The notes below the pieces were generated by a model. That model made no database searches and was not told where the DNA came from. It saw nothing but the letters and a program-made list of their open reading frames with translations. From Helianthus annuus (lineage: Eukaryota; Streptophyta; Magnoliopsida; Asterales; Asteraceae), in NCBI RefSeq assembly GCF_002127325.2, contig NC_035447.2, forward strand, positions 31,383,295 to 31,447,294: a stretch of 64,000 nt of DNA, given 5' to 3'. Below are positions 61,385 to 64,000 of this stretch, in pieces. Made by a program: the position numbers and the translations under genes. Every line of letters starts with the position of its first letter. Positions within the stretch are counted from its first letter, which is position 1.

Positions 61385-63019
61385 CTACACCTTCGCTGCT
61401 TCATCACCACCAGCATCTCCACCTTGATCCTTCTCAGCATCACCACCTTCCAGCATGGGGATCTCCTCAGCCTCATCCTCGTCCTCCAGGTCTGCCAGCC
61501 TTGCCTTCCAACCTTCAACATCCCACGAGCCTTTGTCAAAGGTAGGATCCTGAGCCTCCTCGGCCATCTGAAGTTGAATCTTATACATAGCAATTGCCGC
61601 GGAGACCTTAGCATCTTGGGTGATCTCCTGCTTCTCGTTATCCATATCAATCAACCTCTGAGCAGCCTCAGCCTTCATGACCCGGAGTTCCTTCTCAAGA
61701 TCTCCTATCTTGAGATCCTTAAGCACGCCCATTTGTTGAAGGTCAGCAATCTGGCTCTCCTGGTCCTCAACATTGCCAAGATAAGTTTCAATCTCAGCAA
61801 GTTTCTACAAACAAGAGAATAAGGACAAGCTCAAACTCAGGTGATCCTCAAGAAAAGCAGGATACACAAACAGGATATTATAGGCGGATAACCTACGGGG
61901 GCAGTGATCCTTACCTCATTCACGTAGTCAAGGAATTGCTGACGGAGGAGGGGAAATCCTTGTAGATCTTCAGTAGTCTTCCTCTTCTTCCCCTTGCCCC
62001 GGATAGACGCTTTGGGAGCTGAAACTGAAGGACTGGCAGCAGGAGCCTTCTTCTTTGAAGACGTGACATTGGCAAGATCACTGATCCCAAATTTGGAGGC
62101 TGATTTAACGGACCTGGCAGATCTTCCAGCACCTACACAATCAAAAAAAACAAGATAAGTTGCTTTATTAATCAAACAATCCTACATATAATTTATTTTC
62201 TGTAAGGATACTTACTTGACATAGTGGCAGATGCAGAGGATACTTCTTGAGAATCTTGGATGATGACTTGGAAGCTTCTGACTTCAGGATCAAGCTTTTT
62301 AAAAGCTAACACTCTTTCTCTGGCAGCAGGGGACAACTTTAAGTGAGCAACGGAGATAGCTGCATAAAAAAGACAAAAGAAAAAAGACATCAGTGATCCT
62401 CATCATATGAGAACAGGACTGATAGTGATCCTTCGAGGATCCTCTACCCTACCATGAGTGGCCCATTCCTTGGGCAGATCCTTCCCATCCGGGATGGAAT
62501 CCCTCCTAACAAAGAAAAACCGACGTTTCCAGTTTGTATCATTCTTGGTAACTTTGAAGATAGGGTGATCCTCCCCAGCTTTCCGTTTCAGCAGATACCG
62601 ATGTGATCCAAACGTAGTAAGTTCATAGAGCTCAGCTAGCTCCGCCATCCCCAGATCAATTCCTTCTTGCTCAATGATCCTCTCGAAGGTATAAAGAACC
62701 CTCCAGATCATCGGCATAGCTTGGATGTAAGAGATGCCGGTTAAGGAAAAGAAAGACTGGGTAAAGTCTGGAAAAGGATATGAGTAACCTATAGCAAACG
62801 GAGTAGCAGGAAAAGCCACCCAGACGTCTGAGACAAAGTCGGCTCAAAGCAGTAGGATCAAAGGATTTAAAAACAACATTCGCCGGAAAGCATGAGAATC
62901 TTGTCAACGTGAGCATCACTAAAGCAACACCTCTCCGTAGGAGAATCCTTGATAATCCCCTGGCTTTTTAAGGACTATCCTTCTTGGAATCCTTGTGTGG
63001 AGAATTCCGGAGCAACATG
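61385..63019 (-). pseudogene. TE10 antisense gene (second copy), exon 1 frameshifted
   Basis: Exons by comparison with TE9: 63019-62453, 62359-62216, 62132-61915 and 61804-61385, with GT-AG at each junction. Exon 4 is open where TE9 has TAA, but exon 1 carries a 1-nt loss near 62967, a 2-nt loss near 62895 and a 1-nt gain near 62845 relative to TE9. The domain order is the same: putative transposase-like block, basic segment, coiled coil, acidic end. Transcribed against pol, towards it, from a TATA box beside the 3' LTR. Confidence 0.75.
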
Positions 63020-63171
63020 TTTGTGACGGAATAGAAACAGAGAAGAGTAGAAAAACAGAGCAAAGAAAAGAAAGAAGAAAGAGAGAAGAAGAGGATACCT
63101 GAAACTTCGGTGCAGAATATAAAGGGAGTGTATCTTGAATTTAAATACAAAACTGATCCTACCCTATCTCC

Positions 63172-63179
63172 TATTTATA
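63172..63179 (-). promoter_or_regulatory. Putative TATA box of the TE10 antisense gene
   Basis: The minus strand reads TATAAATAGGAGATAGG about 155 nt upstream of the ATG at 63019. Confidence 0.55.
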
Positions 63180-63316
63180 ATGATGATTTGCAGGGATTGT
63201 CACATCTGTGACGTAATGATCACAACGGCTAGTCCGAGCATAACGGCTAGTTTCGGAGTCGCCCGTTAGAGATAAGATCAAACAAAATATAACTCGTCTA
63301 TTTACAATTAACTCCT

Positions 63317-63333
63317 TATATTTTGGGGGCAAT
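63317..63333 (+). other. TE10 polypurine tract
   Basis: TATATTTTGGGGGCAAT directly before TGTTAGGG of the 3' LTR. Confidence 0.85.
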
Positions 63334-64000
63334 TGTTAGGGCTGGATTTTTACTATAAGTGATCCTTATACGTGATCCTAACCAGTGATCCTTGTTTCTT
63401 TGGCAGACAGTGATCCTCAGCCGGACTTCAGGATCAGGATCATGGGACGTTATGGTGATCCTTATACTAACGGTCACCTTCGCTTACTACAATATTGTTT
63501 TGCAGGAACATCTAGCAGGATATGCTCTAAAGATCATGATCCAGGACGCGTCTTCACAATATGGCAAGAGCTAAATCAAGACGACGTTGTACGGATATGG
63601 AAACTGGCTTGATTATGGGCAGCAATTTAGGCTAGATTATCTTTTTCTAAAGGGGTAATGAGCTGATATTAGTCATTTTACCTAAAATAGGTCACCCACA
63701 CATGTATAAGTACCACTCTTCTTCATTCGGAAGAACACACGACATACGACACAACTCTCAAACACTTAGACACTCAGTGATCCTTGTACTCAGCTCATTA
63801 TCATCCAAAGTTGTAATACATATTTTTGTTATATTGAAGTTGGTGATCGGTAGTTGCCATCACCCGAGGTTTTTTATGCCGGAGATCATACATTGATCAA
63901 GGGCTTTTTCCTCGTATAAATCATTGTGTCTTTGCATCTTTCACAGAAGTGATCCTTTACTTTTTAAACCAAGCATCATACCCCGTTTACTAAAGTTTGG
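63334..64000 (+). repeat. TE10 3' LTR, truncated by the window end
   Basis: Matches 53272 onwards, with about eight substitutions and a dozen small deletions by eye, nearly all losses in this copy. The last roughly 30 bp of the LTR and the expected GCAAG duplication are outside the window. Confidence 0.9.

Overview
This window is plant nuclear DNA, almost entirely LTR retrotransposon, with two short remnants of cellular genes. Chromovirus and Tat-type Ty3/gypsy polyproteins, a CACTA transposon end, GT-AG introns and a CBL-type and a bHLH exon all point to a flowering plant. The flavour of the elements (gag-upstream proteins beginning MPPR..RGRG, non-autonomous elements full of CACGGGGCCGTG words) suggests a eudicot of the daisy family. 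That last step is inference from remembered family resemblance, not a search. No rRNA, tRNA, CRISPR or bacterial-type features were seen.

Layout. Positions 1-538 and 10074-15359 are older low-copy DNA. They hold one exon resembling calcineurin B-like (CBL) genes (223-275, minus), a (TA)n-flanked MITE-like element (12233-12792) and a decayed two-exon bHLH fragment (14017-14294). This DNA was split at 538/10074 by TE1 (539-10073), a young Tekay-type chromovirus on the minus strand with near-identical 2078-bp LTRs, a 5-bp target duplication CGAAA and an uninterrupted gag-pol frame that seems to need an 84-nt intron near the start of gag.

From 15360 rightwards the window is a nested stack of transposons, each inserted into the previous one, and most do not close before 64000. 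The order is: TE2, CACTA end (15360); TE3, minus-strand non-autonomous element (15975); TE4, Tat-type gypsy, plus strand (18948), whose gag is split by the complete TE5 (20433-34509, minus-strand chromovirus with 3.5-kb LTRs and an extra ORF upstream of gag); TE6, plus-strand relative of TE3 (37636); TE7, a 29-bp remnant of an LTR (43821); TE8, Tat-type, plus (43850); TE9, same family, minus (48419); TE10, same family, plus (53272 to beyond the end).

How the parts work together. In the Tat family, Gag-protease is separated from RT-RNaseH-integrase by a UAG in the context UAG CAA UUA, the tobacco-mosaic-type readthrough signal, at the same place in all three copies. Between pol and the 3' LTR the family carries an antisense gene with its own TATA box, three introns and a gypsy-type putative transposase-like domain. 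TE10 has the only complete uninterrupted Tat pol here, but its gag has one nonsense codon. TE4, TE5, TE8 and TE9 are visibly broken.
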